Below, piece by piece: positions 43,363 to 51,348 of a stretch of DNA of 51,348 bases. Source of the DNA: Psychrobacter sp. 5A.1. GTDB taxonomy: Bacteria; Pseudomonadota; Gammaproteobacteria; Pseudomonadales; Moraxellaceae. How positions within the stretch are numbered: position 1 is the first letter of the stretch; every line of letters starts with the position of its first letter. The notes below the pieces were generated by a model, which saw only the letters and a list, made by a program, of their open reading frames with translations, searched no databases and was not told the DNA's origin. The position numbers were made by a program, and so were the translations under genes. The stretch lies in contig NZ_JASDDJ010000021.1 in the NCBI RefSeq assembly GCF_030407455.1, positions 1-51,348 of the forward strand. The letters are read 5' to 3'.

Positions 43363-44928
43363 ATGCTTATTGACTACCTTACGAATCCGCCTATCGGCGA
43401 TGATGAAATGATGGCAGCCATCGATATTGGTTCCAACAGTTTTCATTTAGCCATTGCTCGTCTTGATCATGGGGAAGTGCGAAAAGTAGTCTCTATGTCT
43501 GAAAAGGTACAGCTCGCTGCTGGTTTGGACGAGAATAATATTCTAAGTGCGGCAGCTGAACAGCGGGGTCTGGACTGTTTGAGCCGATTCGTGGCGCGCT
43601 TGGACTCCGTACCTCCAGAGCGTATTCGTGTGGTTGCCACCAACGCCCTTCGGCAAGCCAAAAATGCCAACGTTTTTATTTCCCGTGCCAATAAGATTTT
43701 GCCAAAACCCATCGAGATTATCGCTGGCCGCGAAGAGGCGCGATTGATTTATTTGGGCGTCTCACATACCAATGAGAGTAGTGATAAACGTTTGGTCATG
43801 GATATTGGCGGTGGTTCGACAGAGTTCATCATCGGCCAAGAGTTCGATCCCATATTGACTGAAAGCTTACAAATGGGCTGTGTGTCCTTTACGCAAAAAT
43901 TCTTTGCTGATGGGCTGATTACCAAAGAAGCCTTCAACGATGCGATTTCAGGCGCGCGTAAAGAAGTCTTGGCGATCAATGGTCGTTACCAAAAAACGGG
44001 CTGGAGCAGTGTGGTCGGCTCAAGCGGCACGATCAAAGCGGTGCGCAATGTCCTTGTGTCCAAAGGCTGGGCCGATGAGCAAGAACGCATCACTTATAGA
44101 GGCGTCAAAAAATTAGAGAAATTGCTGATTAAGATTGGCAATATTGATGATATCGAGTTAGAAGGTGTCAAAGACCATCGTAAAGCGGTATTCCCTGCTG
44201 GTGTGGCAGTGCTGCGTGCGGTGATGAAAGTGTTGGGCGTTGAGACCATTACCTACTCAGATGGTGCCTTGCGTGAAGGCGTGATGTACGACATGCTTGG
44301 ACGCTTTGCTAGCGAAGATGTACGTGATCGCAGTGTGTTGGCGTTGATTAAGCGTTATTCAGGGGACAAAAAGCAAGCCAAACAAGTGGTAAAAACCAGC
44401 CGCCATTTATTTGAGCAAGTAAAAGGTAAGCTCGCTCTGACCAATGATGATTGTGATTTACTCAGACGAGCTGCTTTCCTACATGAAATAGGGCTGGCGA
44501 TCAGTCACAGCAGTTATCACAAGCACAGTGCCTATTTGCTTGAATACTCTGACATTCCAGGATTTTCGCAAGTCGATCAAAAGCGTATGGCACAGCTAAT
44601 GCTCAACCATCGTCGCAAGCTCAAAGCTGATATGTTGGAGCAGACTTGTCAGATTGGTGGTGATCAGCTGGTCTATCTCTGCTTATTGTTGCGCCTTGCC
44701 GTACTGGCACATCATAGCCGCAGTGATTATGAGCTACCAGAGCTACAACTGAAGGTAGTCGCTGAAAATAGCTGGCAAATCACTGTGGCGGATAGCAGTG
44801 AGCATTACGCATTCTTGCTGGCTGATTTGCGTACGGAGATTGATCATTTCGCTAAGTGGGGTGTACAGCTTAGCGTCATTGAGACTCAAGAGGTTGAGAC
44901 TCAAGAGATTGAACAGTTACCATTGTGA
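43363..44928 (+). CDS. ppx: Exopolyphosphatase / guanosine pentaphosphatase (Ppx/GppA family)
   Basis: A 521-residue phosphatase that hydrolyses polyphosphate, or pppGpp in GppA members. The actin-like ATPase core shows AAIDIGSNSFHLAIARL, RVVATNALRQAKN, IIAGREEARLIYLGV, LVMDIGGGSTEFIIG and VVGSSGTIKAV. The C-terminal half (about 320-520) is the helical HD-like domain with AAFLHEIGLAISHSSYHKHSAYLL. Length is close to E. coli Ppx (513). The frame opens with GTG at 43348, but the ATG at 43363 is a reasonable start. ppk is not adjacent. Ppx versus GppA cannot be decided from sequence alone. Confidence 0.92.
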   Translation: MLIDYLTNPPIGDDEMMAAIDIGSNSFHLAIARLDHGEVRKVVSMSEKVQLAAGLDENNILSAAAEQRGLDCLSRFVARLDSVPPERIRVVATNALRQAKNANVFISRANKILPKPIEIIAGREEARLIYLGVSHTNESSDKRLVMDIGGGSTEFIIGQEFDPILTESLQMGCVSFTQKFFADGLITKEAFNDAISGARKEVLAINGRYQKTGWSSVVGSSGTIKAVRNVLVSKGWADEQERITYRGVKKLEKLLIKIGNIDDIELEGVKDHRKAVFPAGVAVLRAVMKVLGVETITYSDGALREGVMYDMLGRFASEDVRDRSVLALIKRYSGDKKQAKQVVKTSRHLFEQVKGKLALTNDDCDLLRRAAFLHEIGLAISHSSYHKHSAYLLEYSDIPGFSQVDQKRMAQLMLNHRRKLKADMLEQTCQIGGDQLVYLCLLLRLAVLAHHSRSDYELPELQLKVVAENSWQITVADSSEHYAFLLADLRTEIDHFAKWGVQLSVIETQEVETQEIEQLPL

Positions 44929-45105
44929 GTATCGAGCTAAAGAGTCACGTAACAAAAGCGGCGTTGTCGATAATGTCATGCTATTTAAGATGTGCTACTA
45001 TAGCTTCTATTGAGTTTACAACTGTACTTTCATTATCTGAATACGGATAACGATATTATTCTTAAACATAAATACATTAAGTATAAATATTAAAGGGAAG
45101 CGTCT

Positions 45106-45909
45106 ATGAGCACTGTCTGGGATAGTGTGCAGCTTGCACGACACGCCAAGCGTCCATTATTTATGGACTATGTTAATCAGCTTTTTACCGAATTTGACGA
45201 GTTGCACGGCGATCGTGCTTTTGCCGACGACAAAGCCATACTTGGTGGTCTTGCGCGTTTTGACGGTCAGCCTGTGATGGTAATCGGTCAGCATCGTGGT
45301 CGCAGTACCCGTGAGCGTATTGCTCATAACTTCGGTATGGCCAATCCTGAAGGCTATCGCAAAGTCATTCGTTTGGTCAAAATGGCTGAGCGCTTTAATA
45401 TCCCTGTGATGACTTTTGTGGATACCCAAGGTGCCTATCCTGGTATCGGTGCAGAAGAGCGCGGACAAGCGCAAGCGATTGCAGAAAGCATCGCTGTGTT
45501 CTCTAGCCTAAAAGTACCTATCATTGTCACCATTATCGGTGAAGGCGGCTCAGGCGGAGCATTAGCGATTGGCGTTGGTGACAAAGTAAACATGCTACAA
45601 AACAGTATTTACTCAGTCATCTCTCCTGAAGGTTGTGCATCCATCTTATGGAAAACCGCTGAAAAAGCACAAGATGCTAGTGAAGCATTAAAATTAAACG
45701 CCATTAACCTCTATCAAATGGGCTTGATTGACGCTGTTATCGAAGAAGGTGAGGGTGCGCATATTCAGCCACAGCCTGTGATGATTGCCTTAAAAGCATT
45801 AATCACTGAACAGCTCGATGAAATTAAAGACTTAGATCCTCAAGAGCGTTGTGAGCTACGTTATGAAAAGCTAAAAACGTTTAACTCTGAAGTGATGTTG
45901 CCTGCTTAA
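45106..45909 (+). CDS. accA: Acetyl-CoA carboxylase carboxyltransferase subunit alpha
   Basis: A 267-residue subunit that with AccD transfers carboxyl from biotin to acetyl-CoA, the first step of fatty acid synthesis. Core segments: [85 protein letters not shown] and [20 protein letters not shown]. About 50 N-terminal residues of the E. coli enzyme (helical arm) are missing. I recall short forms in Acinetobacter, so this is probably lineage-normal. AAAGGGAAG precedes the ATG, so the start is sound. accD is elsewhere. Confidence 0.96.
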   Translation: MSTVWDSVQLARHAKRPLFMDYVNQLFTEFDELHGDRAFADDKAILGGLARFDGQPVMVIGQHRGRSTRERIAHNFGMANPEGYRKVIRLVKMAERFNIPVMTFVDTQGAYPGIGAEERGQAQAIAESIAVFSSLKVPIIVTIIGEGGSGGALAIGVGDKVNMLQNSIYSVISPEGCASILWKTAEKAQDASEALKLNAINLYQMGLIDAVIEEGEGAHIQPQPVMIALKALITEQLDEIKDLDPQERCELRYEKLKTFNSEVMLPA

Positions 45910-45995
45910 TTGGTTGCTATGACGCCTCTGTTGTTAAGCCACTATTATTTAATAATAGGCTTTTCATATTAGCGACTGAGTCTTAATGCTAAAAT

Positions 45996-46027
45996 AAAAA
46001 CGTGTCATTTAATGGCGCGTTTTTTTA
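45996..46027 (+). terminator. Terminator after accA
   Basis: Stem AAAACGTGTCA / TGGCGCGTTTT (some G-U pairs) followed by a T-run. Confidence 0.75.
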
Positions 46028-46076
46028 TGGCTGTTACTATATGAAGCATATAACGTAACTAAAAATAAGGCTGAAT

Positions 46077-47684
46077 ATGACCAGCAGCGCAATCCTCTCA
46101 CATCCTATTAAACCAATTGCCGACTTGCCGATTGATAATACGCTGGCAACTGCATTATTGAGCAGTTTGGCCGAGTATGGTGAACAGCTGCATGGTCGTC
46201 GTCTTTGGCTGGCATGTAGTGGTGGGCGCGATTCACTGGCACTTGCGGCGCTGTGTGTGCAGCTCTATCGACAAGATAAATTGCCATTTTTGCCGCAATT
46301 GCTGCATGTTAATCATGGTTTGCAAACAGATAGTCAGCACTGGGCCAATCATGTTGCTGATTGGGCAGAGGCTCAAAAAATCCCTTGTCGTGTCTTACAA
46401 GCTCAAGTGACAGGGCATGATGAGCAAGCAGCACGGCAAGCTCGCTATAACATCATGCGTGCTCATATTAACCAAGACGATGTATTACTATTAGCACATC
46501 ATGCTGACGACCAAGCTGAAACCGTATTGATGCGATTGATTCAAGGCGCTGGCGTGAATGGCCTCTCAGGCATGCAGCCATGGCGAGTGCAAACGCAGGG
46601 CTCGCAGCGCAATATACTGTGGCGACCTTGGCTCACGGTACGACGTGCAAACATTAGCGCCTATGCCAAGCGCTTAGAGTTGCCTTATATAGATGATCCT
46701 ACTAATGACAGCGGCGACAACGTACGTAGTGGGCTGCGCCGTGACATCATGCCAGCACTGGCTACGTACAACCCCAACGTCATTGATAATATTGCTCGCA
46801 GTGCGCAGCTATTGAGTGAAGCACAGTCAAGTGTGAGTGCACAAGCTGCTACAGATTTGCAGCAGACAGCGGATGCTTCATTACAGTTACCATCTGCTCA
46901 GCAAGTCCTAAATATTGATGATCTGCACAAACTACCACTGTATCGCCAACGTCAATTATTACATTACTGGCTAGGTCAAGATGAGCCATTACCACCAGCT
47001 AAGCAGCTCGTCGATGATGTACTAACGCTAAGCCAACGTGATGACCAAGATCATCAGACAGAACTGTTTTGGCAGGGTCGCAGGCAATCCTATACCGTTC
47101 GTCGCTACCGTCAGCAGCTCTATCGTTTCAGTAGTGAGTGGCTGTCTTGGCTCAATCTACCACTGACGGCGCAGGTGCTGCCATTATCTAACCTGACTTT
47201 ATCGAATCATTCAGCTGATAATACTCTGACATCACTCACCGTACGCAGCAGTGATCGTTATGCTTGGCAGTTGCAAGTAAAAGCAGATACGCTGGTACGA
47301 TTATTAGATAATAGTGTGGACGGTATAGCACAGCAAGCAGTATTCAAAACAGCGCCATTAAATCGTCAGCAACGGTTGAAAACTGAAAGGGCTACGCGCC
47401 CACAAGCAGGCAAAAAGCTGTATCAAACCCTTGGCATTCCACTATGGCTACGAGAAAGCTTAATAGTAGTTAGCATTACCTTTATAAAAGAATCCGAGGA
47501 TGGAAGTGGTATACAAACTGATATTCCTCTATTACTCACATCACCGTTTGAGAGTTGGATATTAGGCACAAATGAATCACCACTAGAGTCACGACAGATA
47601 GGCACTACGGAAAAAACGGATTTTTTAGACAGTGCTATTCGAAGTATTTTAAGCGTAGATGGTTTTCTGCCAAACACCTTTTAA
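46077..47684 (+). CDS. tilS: tRNA(Ile)-lysidine synthetase
   Basis: A 535-residue ATP-dependent enzyme that modifies C34 of the tRNA(Ile) CAU anticodon to lysidine so it reads AUA. The PP-loop SGGRDS lies in LWLACSGGRDSLALAAL (about residue 45). LLHVNHGLQTDSQHWA, LLLAHHADDQAETVLMRLIQGAGVNGLSGM and IDDPTNDSGDNVRSGLRRDIMP are family marks. The C-terminal substrate domains (about 290-500) follow, and a variable tail of ~55 residues (rich in Glu and Ser) closes it. E. coli TilS is 432, so this one is long. AAGGCTG lies before the ATG. Confidence 0.95.
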   Translation: MTSSAILSHPIKPIADLPIDNTLATALLSSLAEYGEQLHGRRLWLACSGGRDSLALAALCVQLYRQDKLPFLPQLLHVNHGLQTDSQHWANHVADWAEAQKIPCRVLQAQVTGHDEQAARQARYNIMRAHINQDDVLLLAHHADDQAETVLMRLIQGAGVNGLSGMQPWRVQTQGSQRNILWRPWLTVRRANISAYAKRLELPYIDDPTNDSGDNVRSGLRRDIMPALATYNPNVIDNIARSAQLLSEAQSSVSAQAATDLQQTADASLQLPSAQQVLNIDDLHKLPLYRQRQLLHYWLGQDEPLPPAKQLVDDVLTLSQRDDQDHQTELFWQGRRQSYTVRRYRQQLYRFSSEWLSWLNLPLTAQVLPLSNLTLSNHSADNTLTSLTVRSSDRYAWQLQVKADTLVRLLDNSVDGIAQQAVFKTAPLNRQQRLKTERATRPQAGKKLYQTLGIPLWLRESLIVVSITFIKESEDGSGIQTDIPLLLTSPFESWILGTNESPLESRQIGTTEKTDFLDSAIRSILSVDGFLPNTF

Positions 47685-47697
47685 ACGATATGGGCCG

Positions 47698-48204
47698 TTA
47701 GATCGTTAGGTTTTTTACCAACTTGATATCTATTATGCGAGTATTTTCGTAGCATTCTTCACTATTTTCTCCATTATGTACAAAGCCGAATTTTTTATAG
47801 AAGTTAATAGCAGGCGTGTTATTTTCTAGTACCCATAAGCAAACATAGATATTGATATGAGAATCTAGAAGGGTTTGCAATGAAGTTTGCATTAATTTAG
47901 TGCCTATACCTAGGCCATGATAGTCGGGTAACACATACATCGTTGTGATTTCATAATGTGTGTTGTCAGCAAAGTACCCAATAAACCCGACGATATTATT
48001 AGCATTAGTATCATATGCCACCCAGACAATAACATCAGGATGTGTCATCAAACCCTGCCACATTTTTGTCTTTTTACATAAGTTGTTTTTATCATTAACA
48101 TAAGATTCTGGTAGTAAATCTAAGTAGGTGGTATGCCAACTTTTGAAGTGAATGTTAGCGATATCTTGAAAATCTGCTGGCGTAGCTTTACGAATCAAAA
48201 ACAT
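47698..48204 (-). CDS. GNAT-family N-acetyltransferase
   Basis: A 168-residue GNAT enzyme. The N-terminus IRKATPADFQDIANIHFKSW is the usual GNAT opening. The acetyl-CoA motif is ITTMYVLPDYHGLGIGTKLMQTSL (about 90-113) and motif B is LWVLENNTPAINFYKKFGF. Substrate unknown. A GTG four codons earlier exists; the ATG at 48204 has GAAGA upstream. The stop is 14 bp from the tilS stop, tail to tail, with no terminator between. Confidence 0.9.
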   Translation of the reverse strand: MFLIRKATPADFQDIANIHFKSWHTTYLDLLPESYVNDKNNLCKKTKMWQGLMTHPDVIVWVAYDTNANNIVGFIGYFADNTHYEITTMYVLPDYHGLGIGTKLMQTSLQTLLDSHINIYVCLWVLENNTPAINFYKKFGFVHNGENSEECYENTRIIDIKLVKNLTI

Positions 48205-48423
48205 ATTTTTCTTCACAGTCCATTTTATATAAATTCCTTTCTAATCTAACAGTTTAGTCGTGTAATAGTCGATGTTAATTCAGTGTTATAACGAAGTTTA
48301 CAGTGGTGTTGGATGCCGTCAATTTATCAAACGGCTCTAGTAGCAGTATGATAAACTTAACGTCATTTTACATAAGCTTATGTTAGTTTGAGTATTTTTA
48401 AGTTTCGGCAAAAAGGAATAGCA

Positions 48424-49257
48424 ATGTCTGTATTAGATAATAAAAAAATAAGTTTTATCGGCGGCGGCAACATGGCAAAAGCGCTTATCAGCGGTCTTAT
48501 TGGCTGCGGTGTCAAGCCCGAGCTGATTACGGTATCAGCACCCAGCGCAGAGACACGCGAGCAGTATGATAATCAGCAAATGAACACGGTTGATGCCAGC
48601 GAAAATCCCAAAGCTGCTGTGATTGGCGCAGACGTCGTAATATTGGCGGTCAAGCCACAAGTAATGAGACAGGTCGTTGGTGAATTTGCGGATGCTTTAG
48701 ACAATCAATTGGTGATTTCGGTAGCAGCAGGTTTGTCGACAGCCCTTTTATCTGACATGTTGGGTGGTTATGACAACATTGTGCGTGCGATGCCAAACAC
48801 GCCTTCGATGATTCAAATGGGTGCGACAGGGTTGTATGGTACTGACGATATTTCTGCGGAACAAAAGCAGCTAGCAACCGCAGTGTTAGAAGCTTCGGGA
48901 TTGGTCATTTGGGTCAATGACGAAGCGCAAATGCATGCGGTAACTGCCGTATCAGGTTCAGCGCCAGCTTATATGTTCTACTTTCTTGAGTCCATGGTCG
49001 ATGGCGCAGTTGCATTAGGTTTAGACAAAGAGCAAGCGTCAGCATTGGCAATGCAAACCATGCTAGGTGCTGCAAAAATGGCAATGAACAGTGACGACAC
49101 ACCTGCTGAATTACGCCGTCAGGTTACCTCGCCTAAGGGTACGACTCAAGCCGCAGTTGAGTCGATGCAAGCCAACGAGATTGGCCGTCAAATTGGCGAA
49201 GCCATGAAAGCTTGCTCTGACCGTAGCCAAGCGCTTAGTGAAGAAATGAGTAAATAG
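48424..49257 (+). CDS. proC: Pyrroline-5-carboxylate reductase
   Basis: A 277-residue NADPH-dependent enzyme completing proline synthesis. The Rossmann motif SFIGGGNMAKALISGL lies near residue 9. VILAVKPQVM, SVAAGLSTALL, VRAMPNTPSMI, VSGSAPAYMF and RRQVTSPKGTTQAAVE are family marks. The frame begins 12 codons earlier, but AAAAGGAATAGC before the ATG at 48424 supports this start. It leads on to yggT 126 bp downstream, a pairing common in gammaproteobacteria. Confidence 0.97.
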   Translation: MSVLDNKKISFIGGGNMAKALISGLIGCGVKPELITVSAPSAETREQYDNQQMNTVDASENPKAAVIGADVVILAVKPQVMRQVVGEFADALDNQLVISVAAGLSTALLSDMLGGYDNIVRAMPNTPSMIQMGATGLYGTDDISAEQKQLATAVLEASGLVIWVNDEAQMHAVTAVSGSAPAYMFYFLESMVDGAVALGLDKEQASALAMQTMLGAAKMAMNSDDTPAELRRQVTSPKGTTQAAVESMQANEIGRQIGEAMKACSDRSQALSEEMSK

Positions 49258-49383
49258 TTTTCCCTATCTCAGGTGTACCATTTTTTAACATCCAATGACA
49301 CACCTGAGTAGTAATATCGCGCATCTGATCATGACATTTGTCATCCTAAAATCTATTAATAATGCCACATTGAGTCGTACTTC

Positions 49384-49953
49384 ATGAACAACATGTTATT
49401 TCAAGTCTTTGATTTGGTCACTACCTTCGCTATGATGTTGGTGTTTATTCGTTTCATGCTGCAGTTTGCAGGTATGGATGCGAGCAATCCAATGATAGCC
49501 CCTGCTTATAAAGCGACCCATATTGTTGATATCTTTGGACGTATTTTTCCAACGGTGGCACAGGGGCGTATCAGTATTGCTGCTATCGTGCTGATGTTTT
49601 TGATTCGCCTGATCGATATCTCTGGAAAAGCGGCATTGACGCATAAAGGTATTGCGCCTGTACCGTTATTTTTCACCGGTACAACCAGCTTACTATTAGA
49701 CTTTTTACGCATGTGTCGCTACTTGGTGATTGGTTCAATTATTGTCAGCTGGATTGTTGTGTTCACTCAATCTCAGCATCCGATTATTGGTATCATTACA
49801 AATCTTGCAGAGCCAATCTTGGAACCGTTTCGCCGTATCACGCCAAACTTAGGTATGTTTGATTTGTCACCAATGATTGCTTTTTTTGCTTTTATTCTGC
49901 TAGAAATGCTTATCAGCGGGTTGACAGCGAGTCTTCTGCCGATGTTGGGCTAA
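49384..49953 (+). CDS. yggT: YggT-family membrane protein
   Basis: A 189-residue protein with two YggT repeats, each with paired membrane segments (about residues 8-28 and 55-78, then 105-128 and 160-185). Each repeat carries the SNP/LAEPI-type motif: DASNPMIAPAYKATHIVDIFGRIFP in the first, ITNLAEPILEPFRRITPNLG in the second. The family is linked to cell division or turgor in some species, but its biochemical function is unknown. It follows proC as in E. coli and ends with a shared terminator. Confidence 0.93.
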   Translation: MNNMLFQVFDLVTTFAMMLVFIRFMLQFAGMDASNPMIAPAYKATHIVDIFGRIFPTVAQGRISIAAIVLMFLIRLIDISGKAALTHKGIAPVPLFFTGTTSLLLDFLRMCRYLVIGSIIVSWIVVFTQSQHPIIGIITNLAEPILEPFRRITPNLGMFDLSPMIAFFAFILLEMLISGLTASLLPMLG

Positions 49954-50000
49954 GCCAAATTTATTAAGCCAAAAGTTACATTGTCGAAAATACAAGATAT

Positions 50001-50038
50001 AAAAAAGGCGTTCTATAAAAGTATAGAGCGCCTTTTTT
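50001..50038. terminator. Bidirectional terminator between yggT and thiD
   Basis: Long stem AAAAAAGGCGTTCTATA / TATAGAGCGCCTTTTTT (one G-U) with loop AAAG, between convergent genes. Confidence 0.92.
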
Positions 50039-50087
50039 TTGTCGCTGATAAACACTATCCGTATATAAAGACATCAATCAGTTGGAA

Positions 50088-51136
<1,049 letters not shown>

Positions 51137-51164
51137 TTGCAATTATTTTTGGTTTTGCTATAAT
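51137..51164 (+). promoter_or_regulatory. Promoter of tRNA-Ser
   Basis: TTGCAA (51137-51142) and a consensus TATAAT (51159-51164) separated by 16 bp, about 73 bp upstream of the tRNA. Transcription should begin near 51171 and leave a leader of some 65 nt. Confidence 0.75.
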
Positions 51165-51237
51165 CATCGCCCACGGGATAAGACGTATTATCAGCAATAA
51201 TACTATTTTTTAGAACTTAAAAAGTCTTACGTCGTTT

Positions 51238-51327
51238 GGTGAAGTGGGTGAGTGGCTGAAACCAGTTCCCTGCTAAGGAACCATACGTTTGCGCGTATCG
51301 AGGGTTCGAATCCCTCCTTCACCTCCA
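51238..51327 (+). tRNA. tRNA-Ser (anticodon GCU), encoded CCA
   Basis: A 90-nt class II tRNA. Acceptor stem GGTGAAG pairs with CTTCACC. The anticodon stem GTTCC/GGAAC holds loop CTGCTAA with GCT (51271-51273 region). The long variable arm (ATACG/CGTAT) is the serine type, and the T arm GAGGG TTCGAAT CCCTC is intact. CCA is encoded at 51325-51327. It reads AGC and AGU codons. Confidence 0.96.
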
Positions 51328-51348
51328 TTTATAGTGTTGTTTTAGAGT

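Noticed and set aside
45106..45909. AccA N-terminal truncation as an assembly error
   Set aside because: The start has a good ribosome-binding site, and I recall the short form from other Moraxellaceae, so it is taken as lineage-normal.

Overview
The window looks like chromosome of a Psychrobacter-type gammaproteobacterium (Moraxellaceae). This is inferred from the protein flavour and from gene orders such as dapA / bamC-like lipoprotein / purC, the short Moraxellaceae-type AccA, and pabC / mltG / tmk; no rRNA or marker search was possible. Most of it is ordinary housekeeping DNA on both strands, with good Shine-Dalgarno sites and many clear intrinsic terminators.

Layout. 0.4-6.4 kb: a saccharopine-dehydrogenase-like reductase, a tiny DUF1328 membrane protein, PhhB, a small acetyltransferase, the ABC-F factor EttA and a membrane protein with one canonical EF-hand, interspersed with MITE-like elements. 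6.6-15 kb: PlsB, YbaK, a CHMI-family isomerase, an acyl-CoA dehydrogenase, a FUSC membrane protein and AroE. 15.5-21.2 kb: lipoprotein, PabC, then a foreign-looking block, then MltG and Tmk. 21.6-30.4 kb: CPA1 antiporter with a long disordered tail, periplasmic DegP/DegQ-type protease, DapA, minimal BamC-like lipoprotein, PurC, YwqG-like protein. 31.1-35.4 kb: Aag glycosylase, a NIF3/YqfO-like small protein, two paralogous lipoproteins, a hairpin-rich gene-free stretch, CsbD and a TetR regulator. 35.4-51.3 kb: molybdopterin oxidoreductase, DadA, YgfZ, PhnA/YjdM, HemL, a DUF962 protein, Ppx/GppA, AccA, TilS, a GNAT, ProC, YggT, ThiD and tRNA-Ser(GCU).

The most notable region is 17284-18959. 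A DpnD/PcfM-like protein, an unrecognised 188-residue protein and a full-length DpnI (DpnC) homologue lie between pabC and mltG, genes that are normally adjacent. DpnI cuts only adenine-methylated GATC, so this is a methyl-directed restriction cassette. The extra gene, tail-to-tail with dpnC, is a candidate new component.

The second theme is non-autonomous mobile elements. Five copies of a ~174-bp element (termini AGGGCGTGTCCTCA) and two copies of a ~269-bp element (termini AGGGTCTGTTGAACATTC) all sit between TA dinucleotides in intergenic DNA, and several solo or hybrid end scars suggest the two families share related transposases. No transposase gene is in the window. Other non-coding signals include a hairpin-rich candidate ncRNA (33575-33860), a perfect 20-bp palindrome beside it, and a 34-bp near-palindrome upstream of ettA.
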